Source of the DNA: Alistipes sp.
Lineage (GTDB): Bacteria; Bacteroidota; Bacteroidia; Bacteroidales; Rikenellaceae
DNA: 64,000 bases
Reading direction: 5' to 3'
NCBI GenBank assembly: GCA_017399485.1
Contig: JAFQCA010000014.1
Coordinates: 1-64,000 of the forward strand
Below the pieces are notes generated by a model. It was not told where the DNA came from. It was given only the letters and a program-made list of their open reading frames with translations, and made no database searches. Every line of letters starts with the position of its first letter. The stretch's first letter is position 1. The translations under genes were made by a program, and so were the position numbers. Shown here piece after piece: positions 26,804 to 34,787 of the stretch.

Positions 26804-27496
26804 ATGACAGCGCCACACGATATTCTAACCCAACAGAGAGATGGCCGAGTCGCTACTCCCGAATGTAATATGCCGTTGCCCGTAGAGGCCGACGGCACGA
26901 TTCGCGTATCTTTTGCCGATAAGGAGGTAATCTTTACTCAGCACGATATTTCGATTACGGGTGCTTGTGAGTTACGCCCATCAGCCGACGAAAGCATTTC
27001 ACGAGCGAAGATAACGACTTTTCTCTTAAATTACAACAACGTAGTAATTATTTCGCCTAACCCTATGCAGCATTTTGTCGATTTCGCATCACAATTCGTA
27101 TGGGTTGAGGCGGCAGGAGGTATTGCCGTAGATGGTGAAGGTAGGGTGGTGATGATTCGTCGTAACGAACGTTGGGATTTGCCCAAAGGTCATCGTGAGT
27201 GTGGCGAGGATTTTGAGACTTGTGCAATGCGTGAGGCTGAGGAGGAGACGGGCGTGAAGATAAAGCATATCGGCAGGCTGCTCACCACTACGCTGCATTG
27301 TTATAATCTTTATGGCAAGTGGGAGATGAAATATACGGCGTGGTATGCTATGGATGCCGAATCGTGCGACCTTACACCTCAGAGTGAGGAGGGCATAGTG
27401 CAGGCGGAATGGGTTAAAGCGGAAGATGTGGCAAATAGAATAAAAAACTCGTTTTCGACAATTAAAAAGGTCTTTGCTGCGTTCTACGATAAATAG
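26804..27496 (+). CDS. NUDIX hydrolase with N-terminal extension
   Basis: A 230-residue protein. The C-terminal half carries a complete NUDIX box: G-x5-E-x7-REAEEETGV. The first 95 residues do not belong to the NUDIX fold and are unrecognised; they contain FADKEVIFTQHDISITG. The substrate, some nucleoside diphosphate linked to X, cannot be read. I use ATG 26804, since an upstream in-frame ATG at 26642 lies inside the divergent peptidase gene and before the promoter. It is followed 14 bases later by porX. Confidence 0.88.
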   Translation: MTAPHDILTQQRDGRVATPECNMPLPVEADGTIRVSFADKEVIFTQHDISITGACELRPSADESISRAKITTFLLNYNNVVIISPNPMQHFVDFASQFVWVEAAGGIAVDGEGRVVMIRRNERWDLPKGHRECGEDFETCAMREAEEETGVKIKHIGRLLTTTLHCYNLYGKWEMKYTAWYAMDAESCDLTPQSEEGIVQAEWVKAEDVANRIKNSFSTIKKVFAAFYDK

Positions 27497-27510
27497 AAAA
27501 ACAGATTATT

Positions 27511-29070
27511 ATGGTAAATATATTATGGGTAGATGATGAGGTCGAACTTTTGAAACCTCACGTCTTGTTCCTTAAAGGTAAGGGGTATGAAGTTGATACC
27601 TGCAACAATGGTTACGATGCCATCGATATGGTTCGTGCCAACTCCTATGACCTTATCATTCTGGATGAGATGATGCCCGGTATGACGGGCCTTGAGACCT
27701 TGCCATTGATTAAGGATATTCGTCCTACGACTCCCGTTATTATGGTTACAAAGAGCGAGGAGGAGAATATTATGGACAAGGCTATTGGCTCGAAGATTGC
27801 CGACTATATCATCAAGCCCGTCAATCCCAATCAGGTGCTGCTCTCTATCAAGAAGAATGTGCATCAGCAGCAACTCGTGACCGAGCAGATTACGGCAGAC
27901 TATCGTGCTGAGTTTGGTCGCATTACGACAATGTGCCAGATGGCTTCGTCGTTTGCGGCGTGGAGTACCTTGTATCGTAAAATTACAAATTGGGATATCG
28001 AACTATCGGAGTCTAACGATACAGGCATCAAGGAGGTATTGACGTATCAAAAAGCCGAAGCCAATCAGGAATTCTGCAAGTTTGTGCGTCGCAACTATTA
28101 TGATTGGATAAACAAACGCGCTGACGAGTCGGAGATTCCTGTAATGTCGCATACGTTGATGCGTAAACGTATATTGCCGGAGGTTGATTCACACGAGAAG
28201 ACAACGCTGTTGCTTATCGATAATTTCCGATATGACCAGTGGCGAGCCATCAGTTCTCTTTTGCGAGGCTACTATGATGTAGATGTCGATGATTTCTATT
28301 GCGCCATCCTGCCTACCGCGACACAATATGCCCGTAACGCAATTTTTGCAGGCTTGATGCCGTTGGCTATCGATAAGATGATGCCCGATAAGTGGTTGAA
28401 CGACAACGAGGAGGGTGGTAAGAATCAATACGAAGAGGAGTTCCTGCGTCGCCAACTAAGTTCTGCTGGCAAGAACTATCGTTGGACGTTTGATAAGTTG
28501 GTGCGTCCGGAGGCAGGACGTAAATTGATTGAGAATATCAACCGAATCTACGATGCTGATTTTTCGGTCATCGTCTATAACTTCCTCGATATCCTTTCGC
28601 ACGCTCGTACCGAAACAGATATAATACGTGAACTTACTGAGGATGAGGCTTCGTTCCGCTCGCTGACGCGCTCGTGGTTCGAACACTCCGACCTGTTTGT
28701 GTTGCTCAAACTGCTCTCCGAGCGTGGGCATACAGTAATCATTACGTCGGACCACGGAACAATACGCGTGGATAATCCGATAAAGGTGCTGGGCGATAGG
28801 GAAACATCATCTAATCTGCGCTATAAGACGGGCCGCAATTTGCAGTATAACGCTCGCGAAGTATATGAGGTTACCCGCCCCGAAGATATACAGTTGCCGC
28901 GTGTAAACCTATCGTCAAGTTATATTTTTGCATACAATTCCGACTTCTTGGTATATAATAACGATGCCAATCGTTTCATTCGTTATTACCGCAATACCTT
29001 CCAGCACGGTGGTATATCGATGGAGGAGATGATTGTGCCCTATATTGTACTTAACCCCAAAAAACGTTAA
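27511..29070 (+). CDS. porX: PorX-type response regulator, REC plus PglZ phosphodiesterase domain
   Basis: A 519-residue two-domain regulator. Residues 1-120 form a CheY-like receiver with acidic pocket Asp8/Asp9, phospho-acceptor Asp52 in ILDEMMPG and a conserved Lys in VTKSEE. Residues about 200-519 form the alkaline-phosphatase-like PglZ domain with a metal-site motif TSDHGT near 414-419. Length and layout match PorX of Porphyromonas gingivalis, which with the PorY kinase and SigP controls type IX secretion. No PorY, SigP or T9SS structural gene lies in this window, so its targets here are open. NUDIX and tsaE flank it in one operon. Confidence 0.92.
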   Translation: MVNILWVDDEVELLKPHVLFLKGKGYEVDTCNNGYDAIDMVRANSYDLIILDEMMPGMTGLETLPLIKDIRPTTPVIMVTKSEEENIMDKAIGSKIADYIIKPVNPNQVLLSIKKNVHQQQLVTEQITADYRAEFGRITTMCQMASSFAAWSTLYRKITNWDIELSESNDTGIKEVLTYQKAEANQEFCKFVRRNYYDWINKRADESEIPVMSHTLMRKRILPEVDSHEKTTLLLIDNFRYDQWRAISSLLRGYYDVDVDDFYCAILPTATQYARNAIFAGLMPLAIDKMMPDKWLNDNEEGGKNQYEEEFLRRQLSSAGKNYRWTFDKLVRPEAGRKLIENINRIYDADFSVIVYNFLDILSHARTETDIIRELTEDEASFRSLTRSWFEHSDLFVLLKLLSERGHTVIITSDHGTIRVDNPIKVLGDRETSSNLRYKTGRNLQYNAREVYEVTRPEDIQLPRVNLSSSYIFAYNSDFLVYNNDANRFIRYYRNTFQHGGISMEEMIVPYIVLNPKKR

Positions 29071-29072
29071 TT

Positions 29073-29486
29073 ATGAAGAGATTAGAGATAGATTCATTGT
29101 CCGACCTTAAATATGTGGCTCAAGAGGTGGTCGAGTCGCTTGATGGCCGTACGGTAGTGTTGTTGCGTGGCGAGATGGGTGCGGGTAAAACTACGCTTAT
29201 CAGCCGTATTGCCGCATATCTCGGAGCCGAAGATGTGGTGACGAGCCCTACGTTTGCGCTGGTGAATCAATACGAGGGGCGAGAGTGCCGTATTTTTCAC
29301 TTCGATTTTTATCGTATTGAAGAGATTGAGGAGGTTTTCGACCTCGGTTATGAGGAGTATTTCTATTCGGGCGATTTGTGTTTTGTGGAGTGGCCCGAAA
29401 AGATTGAACCCCTGTTGCCCGATGATGCTATGACGGTACGAATCACCGTTGGCGATGATGAACACCGCATTTTTGAGATAGAGTAG
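29073..29486 (+). CDS. tsaE: tRNA threonylcarbamoyladenosine biosynthesis ATPase TsaE
   Basis: A 137-residue P-loop ATPase needed for t6A37 modification of ANN-decoding tRNAs with TsaB, TsaD and TsaC. Walker A GEMGAGKTT at residues 33-41, and the HFDFYRI segment near 71-77, are diagnostic. It starts two bases after porX. Confidence 0.95.
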   Translation: MKRLEIDSLSDLKYVAQEVVESLDGRTVVLLRGEMGAGKTTLISRIAAYLGAEDVVTSPTFALVNQYEGRECRIFHFDFYRIEEIEEVFDLGYEEYFYSGDLCFVEWPEKIEPLLPDDAMTVRITVGDDEHRIFEIE

Positions 29487-29516
29487 AGATATAAAATAGC
29501 GAAACTCACCCAATTA

Positions 29517-29547
29517 CAGACTCTTAATTTGCAAGAGTCTGTTTTTT
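29517..29547 (+). terminator. Intrinsic terminator after tsaE
   Basis: Perfect 9-pair stem CAGACTCTT / AAGAGTCTG (29517-29525, 29533-29541), followed by six T. Confidence 0.92.
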
Positions 29548-29551
29548 GTTG

Positions 29552-29559
29552 TATTTTTG
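29552..29559 (+). promoter_or_regulatory. Promoter -7 box for dsbD (TATTTTTG)
   Basis: An exact TAnnTTTG box with TTG at 29529-29531, placed directly behind the preceding terminator. Confidence 0.78.
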
Positions 29560-29593
29560 CACGATATAAATAAGATATAAAACTTAATAAAAT

Positions 29594-31570
29594 ATGAAAC
29601 TTATCAAAAATCTGTTTTTAACGCTGATGCTGGCCTTTGTGTCGGTGGCAGTTGTAGCACAGCCTGTTGAGCCTGTTTTCTGGAAAACATCGGTTGAGGC
29701 ACAGGGCGATGGCCTCTATAAAATCACATTCAAGGCTTCGATTGAGCAGGGGTGGCATCTTTATGATATGGGCCCTTACGAAATAGGAGGCCCTATGGCT
29801 ACTACGTTTACATTCGAGCCTGCTTCGGATTATTCGCTTGAGGGCGAGATGACCGCCGAGGGCGAGTTGATTAAGCATTATGACGATGTTTATATGATGG
29901 ACGTGGGCTACTATGAGGGTAGCGTATCGTTCTCACAAGTGGTTAAATCTGCCGAAGGCGCAGCCATAAAGGTTGCAGCGGAGTGGATGTCGTGCAACGA
30001 CCAGAATTGCGTTAATAGCGATAAGGATTTTGAGATAACAGTCGGAGAGCCTAAGGCGGCAGCCGAAGAGTCGGCTCAGATTGTTGATGCCGTAGCCGCC
30101 AATTCGGGCGGTTCGCTCTGGGGGTTTGTGTTGAGTGCCATAGGTTGGGCTTTGATAGCATTGCTTACACCTTGTGTATTCCCGATGATTCCTATGACCG
30201 TGTCGTTCTTCTTGAAGGGCTCGGGCAGCGTGGCAAAAGGTCGTTTCCGTGCCTTGATGTATGGCTTGTTTATCGTCATTTTGTACACAGTACCTATCGG
30301 AGTCATCATCTTCCTGACGTGGCTCATTGGTGGCGATGCTGTTACAGCCGACATCTTCAATTGGCTGGCTACACACTGGTTGCCCAACTTGATTTTCTTT
30401 GCAGTATTTATGGTCTTTGCAGCATCGTTCTTTGGTGCGTTTGAGATTGTATTGCCCGAAAAGTTGGTGAACGATAGTGATGCCAAATCGGACAAGAGTG
30501 GCTTGGCCGGAATATTCTTTATGGCCTTGACATTGGTGTTGGTTTCATTCTCTTGCACAGGGCCTATTGTAGGTTCTGTCTTGATTCAATCTACATCAGG
30601 TGAGTTCTGGACACCTATCATAACGATGTTCGCTTTCTCTGTAGTCTTTGCTCTGCCGTTTACACTTTTCGCTCTCTTCCCCACTTGGCTTAAGCAGTTG
30701 CCCAAGAGTGGCGGATGGCTTAACTCTGTAAAGGTAGTGTTGGGCTTTGTCGAATTGGCGTTGGGTTTGAAGTTCTTGAGTGTTGCAGACCAGACATACC
30801 ATTGGGGTATCTTGGATAGAGAGGTGTATCTTGCCTTGTGGATTGCTATCTTCTCTCTTATGGGCTTGTATCTGCTGGGTAAACTTAAGTTTAAGCACGA
30901 TAGCGATATGCCTTATCTGTCGGTGCCTCGCCTTGTTTTGGCTATTCTCTCGTTCTCATTTGTTGTTTATATGTTGCCGGGTATGTGGGGCGCACCACTT
31001 ACTGCATTGTCGGGTTATATGCCACCATTGCAGAGCCAGGATTTCGTTCTCTCGCAGGCAGGTGGCGCAGTAGCGCAAGCGAGTGACGAGGGCGATAATG
31101 CCGTTGTTGGCGTAAAGTATGCCGATAAACTTGAGTTGCCGCACGGTTTGCAGGGCTTCTTCGATATGGCACAGGCTGAGGCTTATGCGGCTGAGGTTGG
31201 TAAGCCGTTGTTTGTGGATTTTACAGGTCACGGATGCGTTAACTGCCGCGAGATGGAGTCGAGAGTGTGGTCTGACCCCAGAGTCTTGAAACTCCTGCGC
31301 GAGGAGTATGTTGTGGTTGCTCTCTATGCCGACGACAAACTCAAAGTTGATGAGGCCGATTGGGTAACAACAGATGCAGGTAAGGTGCTTAAGACGTTGG
31401 GTAAAATCAACTCTTACTATGCGTTGAAGAATTATGGCGTAAACGCACAGCCGTATTACGTATTGCAGGGTGCCGATGGCGAGCAGTTGGTTGAGCCGCG
31501 AGGTTACGACTTGGATGTTGAAGCATTTGTCGATTTCTTGCAGCGCGGAGTAGAGGCTTACAAGAAATAA
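29594..31570 (+). CDS. dsbD: Thiol:disulfide interchange protein DsbD
   Basis: A 658-residue membrane protein carrying electrons from cytoplasmic thioredoxin to periplasmic thiol proteins. The order is signal peptide (1-22), an N-terminal DsbD-alpha-like beta domain ending in WMSCNDQNC, eight membrane segments (about 175-470) with a Cys in LTPCVFPM and another in SFSCTGP, and a C-terminal thioredoxin domain with the CVNC active site in GHGCVNCREME. Length is normal. Single-gene transcript with its own promoter and terminator. Confidence 0.94.
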   Translation: MKLIKNLFLTLMLAFVSVAVVAQPVEPVFWKTSVEAQGDGLYKITFKASIEQGWHLYDMGPYEIGGPMATTFTFEPASDYSLEGEMTAEGELIKHYDDVYMMDVGYYEGSVSFSQVVKSAEGAAIKVAAEWMSCNDQNCVNSDKDFEITVGEPKAAAEESAQIVDAVAANSGGSLWGFVLSAIGWALIALLTPCVFPMIPMTVSFFLKGSGSVAKGRFRALMYGLFIVILYTVPIGVIIFLTWLIGGDAVTADIFNWLATHWLPNLIFFAVFMVFAASFFGAFEIVLPEKLVNDSDAKSDKSGLAGIFFMALTLVLVSFSCTGPIVGSVLIQSTSGEFWTPIITMFAFSVVFALPFTLFALFPTWLKQLPKSGGWLNSVKVVLGFVELALGLKFLSVADQTYHWGILDREVYLALWIAIFSLMGLYLLGKLKFKHDSDMPYLSVPRLVLAILSFSFVVYMLPGMWGAPLTALSGYMPPLQSQDFVLSQAGGAVAQASDEGDNAVVGVKYADKLELPHGLQGFFDMAQAEAYAAEVGKPLFVDFTGHGCVNCREMESRVWSDPRVLKLLREEYVVVALYADDKLKVDEADWVTTDAGKVLKTLGKINSYYALKNYGVNAQPYYVLQGADGEQLVEPRGYDLDVEAFVDFLQRGVEAYKK

Positions 31571-31590
31571 AAGCATATTATCAAAACAAT

Positions 31591-31625
31591 AAACGAGGCA
31601 ATTTCATAGCGGAGTTGCCTCGTTT
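31591..31625. terminator. Bidirectional terminator between dsbD and mltG
   Basis: Perfect 11-pair stem AAACGAGGCAA / TTGCCTCGTTT (31591-31601, 31615-31625) with A-rich and T-rich flanks, between convergent genes. Confidence 0.88.
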
Positions 31626-31642
31626 GTTTATGCTAAATCACT

Positions 31643-32659
31643 CTACTTTATTTTTCGTTTGTTCAATTCGCGCTGATAAGCCTTTGCGTTGGCATTATGC
31701 TCCGAGAGCGTGCGTGCGAAGTTGTGATAGCCGTCGAATGTAGGTCGGGCACAAAAGAATATGTAATCGTGCTTTTCGAAGTTCAATACGGCATCTATGG
31801 CATCAATGCTCGGCATACAGATGGGTGAGGGGGGAAGTCCTCTATTGATGTATGTGTTGTATGGAGATTCATATTTCAGGTGGCGATACAGGATACGTCG
31901 CAAGCCAAAATCCTGCATAGCGTATTTGATAGTCGGGTCGGCCTGCAAGGGAATACCCTTCTTTAGACGATTGACATATACACCTGCTATACGGGGCATC
32001 TCATCCACCTTGCGTGTCTCCTCGTAAACAATAGATGCCAGAGTTGATACCTCCACGCGATTCAGACCGCTGCGCTTGCGCTTTTCGTCACGATTGTTCT
32101 TTGCCCAGAAATCTTTGTACTCCTTGTACATACGCTCTACAAACTCTTTGGGCGTTACGGTCCAATAAAATTCATAGGTGTTGGGAATGAAGATTGAGAA
32201 CATCGTAAGCGGATTGTCGAATCCCAGCTCCTTAGCCAACTCCTTGCTACTCAAAACTTTGACCAACTCCGTAGAGTCTGCATCAATCTGTTTGGCGAGT
32301 TTGCCGGCGAGATAGGCGGGGGTCTTGACGTTGTTCATCGTAACGTTTACGGGTGTTTGCAGGCCGAGTTTGAACATACGCACAATGTCTATTACGTTCA
32401 TTCCATCCTCGACGATGTAGTGCCCTGCTTTGAACGTCTCTTTCAGATTGAGTCGCTCGGCATATAGGTCAAACGCAAAGTGATGTTTGATGCGTGGCTT
32501 TACCGAATCGAGCAACGCGGTGTAGTCCGAGCGCTTCGAGATGAATAATTCGGCACGCTCCTTTACCGCATTCCCCTTAAACGAAATTATGCCCCAAGTG
32601 GCTGCTGCTGCGCCAATTACGAGCGCCGCGACAAATATCGAAATCAATGTTTTTTTCAT
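31643..32659 (-). CDS. mltG: Endolytic murein transglycosylase MltG
   Basis: A 338-residue YceG-like protein anchored by one N-terminal membrane helix (about residues 4-25) with the rest in the periplasm. The catalytic Glu is in SIVYEETRK, and PLQADPTIKYA is a family motif. It cuts nascent glycan strands and helps set chain length. I start at ATG 32659 (MKKTLISIF), because a longer frame to 32767 would run through the promoters and the SRP RNA gene. Promoter at 32680-32687 on the minus strand. Confidence 0.92.
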   Translation of the reverse strand: MKKTLISIFVAALVIGAAAATWGIISFKGNAVKERAELFISKRSDYTALLDSVKPRIKHHFAFDLYAERLNLKETFKAGHYIVEDGMNVIDIVRMFKLGLQTPVNVTMNNVKTPAYLAGKLAKQIDADSTELVKVLSSKELAKELGFDNPLTMFSIFIPNTYEFYWTVTPKEFVERMYKEYKDFWAKNNRDEKRKRSGLNRVEVSTLASIVYEETRKVDEMPRIAGVYVNRLKKGIPLQADPTIKYAMQDFGLRRILYRHLKYESPYNTYINRGLPPSPICMPSIDAIDAVLNFEKHDYIFFCARPTFDGYHNFARTLSEHNANAKAYQRELNKRKIK

Positions 32660-32679
32660 TTCGTGTAAAATATTTTTTG

Positions 32680-32687
32680 CAAAGATA
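32680..32687 (-). promoter_or_regulatory. Promoter -7 box for mltG (TATCTTTG)
   Basis: An exact box on the minus strand, 21 bases before the mltG start, 11 bases from the divergent SRP RNA box. Confidence 0.78.
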
Positions 32688-32698
32688 ATAAATTTTTC

Positions 32699-32706
32699 TA
32701 CTTTTG
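32699..32706 (+). promoter_or_regulatory. Promoter -7 box for SRP RNA (TACTTTTG)
   Basis: An exact TAnnTTTG box with TTG at 32677-32679, exactly 19 bases upstream, the ideal Bacteroidetes spacing. Confidence 0.85.
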
Positions 32707-32711
32707 CGCTC

Positions 32712-32807
32712 GGGTAAGTCTTATACGACCAGCTCCCTGAGAATCCCCCAGGTGTGGAAGCAAGCAAGGGTATTAGGTTGTAGCGGTGCGATATAAGTCG
32801 CTTACCC
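32712..32807 (+). ncRNA. ffs: Signal recognition particle RNA (4.5S type)
   Basis: A 96-base RNA gene. The ends GGGTAAG and CTTACCC pair, next to TCTTATA/TATAAG, making a long rod. The apical S-domain shows the conserved GGAAGCA-AGCAAGG internal-loop region (32757-32770) that binds Ffh. A promoter lies six bases upstream and eight T follow immediately. This is the RNA core of the particle that targets membrane and exported proteins to the translocon. It is divergent from mltG. Confidence 0.87.
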
Positions 32808-32815
32808 TTTTTTTT
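32808..32815 (+). terminator. T-run ending the SRP RNA gene
   Basis: Eight consecutive T follow the closing stem of the RNA, which itself acts as the terminator hairpin. Confidence 0.8.
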
Positions 32816-32906
32816 GTTTTATGGTGTAAGGGTTTGATTTCCACTGCGAGTCTCAAAAATAGTGCAAAGGCATAAAGCACTGCTTATCTTAGATAATTTT
32901 ATTTAT

Positions 32907-33001
32907 GGCATTGCGAGGAGGACGCACGGTCCGACGTGGCAATCTCCTGTGTTAAAGTATGTAGGGGATTACCACAGTCGCTTTCGCTCCTTCGTAATGA
33001 C
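32907..33001. repeat. Palindromic intergenic repeat (REP/MITE-like)
   Basis: About 40-base ends are imperfect inverted copies of each other: GCATTGCGAGGAG...GACGTGGCAATCTCC at the left and GGGGATTACCAC...GCTCCTTCGTAATGAC at the right. The wording strongly resembles the GTCATTGCGAGGAGCGA-type palindromic repeat found between genes in many unrelated bacterial genomes. Non-coding. Confidence 0.75.
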
Positions 33002-33060
33002 AAGTTGGACAATTAATTATGAAAATCACCGAAAAACTTTTGAAATCCGATAAAAGTGTG

Positions 33061-33068
33061 TACCTTTG
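33061..33068 (+). promoter_or_regulatory. Promoter -7 box for cold-shock gene (TACCTTTG)
   Basis: An exact TAnnTTTG box with TTG at 33040-33042. The leader of about 35 bases is short for a cold-shock gene. Confidence 0.8.
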
Positions 33069-33109
33069 ATACTACCTAAACACACTAACAATAACTAAAT
33101 CGTACTACA

Positions 33110-33325
33110 ATGATTGGCAAAGTAAAATGGTTCGACAGCAAAAAGGGCTACGGATTTATCTTGACGGATGATGGCGGTGAAATCTTTGTTCACTATACAG
33201 GTATTGTGGCCGAGGGTTTCAAGGCTTTGACTGAGGGCCAGAATGTCGAGTTCGAGATTGCGGAGAATGAGCGTGGTGGCCGTCAGGCTGTCGAGGTGAA
33301 GGTCCAGCCCAAAAAGAAGGAGTAA
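33110..33325 (+). CDS. Cold-shock domain protein (CspA family)
   Basis: A 71-residue single OB-fold nucleic-acid chaperone. RNP1 reads KKGYGFI and RNP2 reads EIFVHYT, with VKWFD at the N-terminus. It binds single-stranded RNA/DNA and melts secondary structure. Monocistronic, with its own promoter and terminator. Confidence 0.95.
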   Translation: MIGKVKWFDSKKGYGFILTDDGGEIFVHYTGIVAEGFKALTEGQNVEFEIAENERGGRQAVEVKVQPKKKE

Positions 33326-33351
33326 CCTTTTTTGTAAGATTAGAGAGAAAT

Positions 33352-33391
33352 TAAGACTGTTTCTTTGTTTTGAAGAGCAGTCTTATTTTTT
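33352..33391 (+). terminator. Intrinsic terminator after cold-shock gene
   Basis: Perfect 8-pair stem TAAGACTG / CAGTCTTA (33352-33359, 33378-33385), then six T. Confidence 0.88.
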
Positions 33392-33463
33392 AGAGTGGAG
33401 TGTAAACATTTGCCCGATGGGATTATTGAAACATTGAGAGTTGCAAGGGTAAGAAAAAAAGAG

Positions 33464-33471
33464 TATCTTTG
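33464..33471 (+). promoter_or_regulatory. Promoter -7 box (TATCTTTG)
   Basis: An exact TAnnTTTG box with TTG at 33441-33443; serves the SRPBCC gene. Confidence 0.8.
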
Positions 33472-33507
33472 TCCGATTTTTTGTAATACGCATTTTAATA
33501 GCAGACT

Positions 33508-33930
33508 ATGAGTTTAGAAAAATATGAATCAAAACAGCAGCAGATTCTGAAGTCGGCTGCGCGAATATATCCGTTTATAAGCCGTTTCGATATGCTTACC
33601 CCTGCCTTGCAGGATAAGGTCGAGGAGTGGCAGGCCGATGAGGATTGTTGCTCGTTCAAGGTTAAGGGCTTTACCGTCAAGTTGCGTATCATCGAGCGCG
33701 AGGAGAACAAAATGATAAAAATAAGCGGTGACGATGAGGGTACATCGGCTCCTATTGATTTTACGTTCTGGATTCAGTTGCACGAGGTGTCGGAGAGCGA
33801 TACCCGTATACGTTTGGTGTTGCACGCCGAACTGAATATGATGATGCGAATGATGATTGGCGGCAAGATTAAGGATGGCTTGGATAAGGCTGTCGAAGGG
33901 TTGGCTATGGCTTTTAATCAGATACCGTAA
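33508..33930 (+). CDS. SRPBCC-fold (START-like) protein of unknown ligand
   Basis: A 140-residue cytoplasmic protein. The order of strands, a long final helix (KIKDGLDKAVEGLAMAF) and the phrase FTFWIQLHEV fit the SRPBCC/polyketide-cyclase-like fold, a hydrophobic-ligand-binding barrel. Bacteroidetes carry a conserved copy of this size. No catalytic residue can be pointed to and the ligand is unknown. Single gene with its own promoter. Confidence 0.7.
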   Translation: MSLEKYESKQQQILKSAARIYPFISRFDMLTPALQDKVEEWQADEDCCSFKVKGFTVKLRIIEREENKMIKISGDDEGTSAPIDFTFWIQLHEVSESDTRIRLVLHAELNMMMRMMIGGKIKDGLDKAVEGLAMAFNQIP

Positions 33931-34028
33931 ATATTCGTTGTAAATCATCGAATTTTGTCTTATCTGACAGAGAATATTTAATTTGCGAAAAAAACTCAAC
34001 ATTAATTTGTTAATTGTTGAAAATGTAG

Positions 34029-34036
34029 TAAATTTG
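34029..34036 (+). promoter_or_regulatory. Promoter -7 box for HU gene (TAAATTTG)
   Basis: An exact TAnnTTTG box with TTTG at 34006-34009, giving 19-base spacing. Confidence 0.82.
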
Positions 34037-34083
34037 CACTCCCAAAGGGATTTAATGTTAAATAATATAAATTTTCAATTACT

Positions 34084-34374
34084 ATGACTAATAAGGTTAG
34101 TACAACAAAGGCAGATATCGTTAATGAGATTGCCAAGAGCACTGGCGCCGAGAAGGTTTTGGTACAGTCTATTGTAGAGGCTTTTATGGACAATGTTCGT
34201 AACTCGCTTATCGATAACAAGCACGTTTACTTGCGTGGCTTTGGTAGTTTTATCATCAAGAAGCGTGCGCAGAAGGTTGCTCGTAACATCTCAAAGAATA
34301 CTACTATTACTATTCCTGAGCACAATATTCCTGCTTTCAAGCCTTCAAAGAGTTTCGTAGCAAAGGTGAAATAA
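34084..34374 (+). CDS. HU/IHF-family DNA-binding protein
   Basis: A 96-residue nucleoid protein. The dimerisation helices (about 7-45) are followed by LRGFGSFIIKKR and the DNA-inserting arm with a Pro in NTTITIPEHNIPAFKPSK. Slightly longer at the N-terminus than E. coli HU. It bends and packages DNA. A 29-codon basic gene lies 24 bases downstream in the same transcript. Confidence 0.94.
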   Translation: MTNKVSTTKADIVNEIAKSTGAEKVLVQSIVEAFMDNVRNSLIDNKHVYLRGFGSFIIKKRAQKVARNISKNTTITIPEHNIPAFKPSKSFVAKVK

Positions 34375-34398
34375 CATAACCATTAAATATTTACAACT

Positions 34399-34488
34399 AT
34401 GCCAAACGGAAAGAAGCATAAGCGTCATAAGATGGCTACGCACAAGCGCAAGAAGCGTCTGCGTAAGAATCGTCATAAGAAGAAGTAG
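34399..34488 (+). CDS. 29-residue highly basic protein, bS22/mS38 (AURKAIP1/COX24)-like
   Basis: ATG 34399 opens a 29-codon frame; about 20 residues are Lys, Arg or His. The pattern KKHKRHKMATHKRKKRLRKNRHKKK-like (KKxKRHKM, KRxKRLRKxRHKK) matches the AURKAIP1/COX24 motif of mitochondrial mS38 and of the actinobacterial ribosomal protein bS22. By analogy it probably sits in the small ribosomal subunit. It shares a transcript with the HU gene. The assignment rests on motif resemblance only. Confidence 0.72.
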   Translation: MPNGKKHKRHKMATHKRKKRLRKNRHKKK

Positions 34489-34534
34489 TCTTTGTAGGAC
34501 GATTTATTATTGCTTAAAGCAAGTAGGTAAACAT

Positions 34535-34572
34535 AAAGGTAAAGGGTCAGGTTATTATCGCCCTTTACCTTT
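34535..34572 (+). terminator. Hairpin after the 29-residue gene
   Basis: Perfect 12-pair stem AAAGGTAAAGGG / CCCTTTACCTTT (34535-34546, 34561-34572). There is no long T-run, so it may stabilise the 3' end as well as terminate. Confidence 0.65.
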
Positions 34573-34612
34573 ACCTATATTATTAAATTGAGGTGCTTAT
34601 TACAATTTTACA

Positions 34613-34787
34613 CAATGATTTAGGTGTTTGGCTTGCGTTAAGCATACGTTGCGGCTTTAGCCGCATCGGCAAGCCTGACCACCCCCAACCCCCGCCTCGC
34701 GGCAGGGGCTTTGGTCGCCTTTTCAAGGCTTCGAATGAGGTACAACATTTGGTTGTGTAATTTGGTATATAATTACCTAAATTGATT
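34613..34787. repeat. GC-rich structured intergenic element, MITE-like
   Basis: Short inverted ends (ATTTAGGT at 34618-34625, ACCTAAAT at 34775-34782) bracket a GC-rich core. In it, GGCTTGC/GCAAGCC arms (34630-34636, 34669-34675) enclose the palindrome GCGGCTTTAGCCGC at 34651-34664, followed by a C-rich stretch. No reading frame is convincing. It might be an inactive mobile remnant. Confidence 0.4.

Noticed and set aside
32660..32767. Longer mltG reading frame on the minus strand
   Set aside because: It would run through the mltG promoter box and the SRP RNA gene; the membrane anchor begins at ATG 32659.
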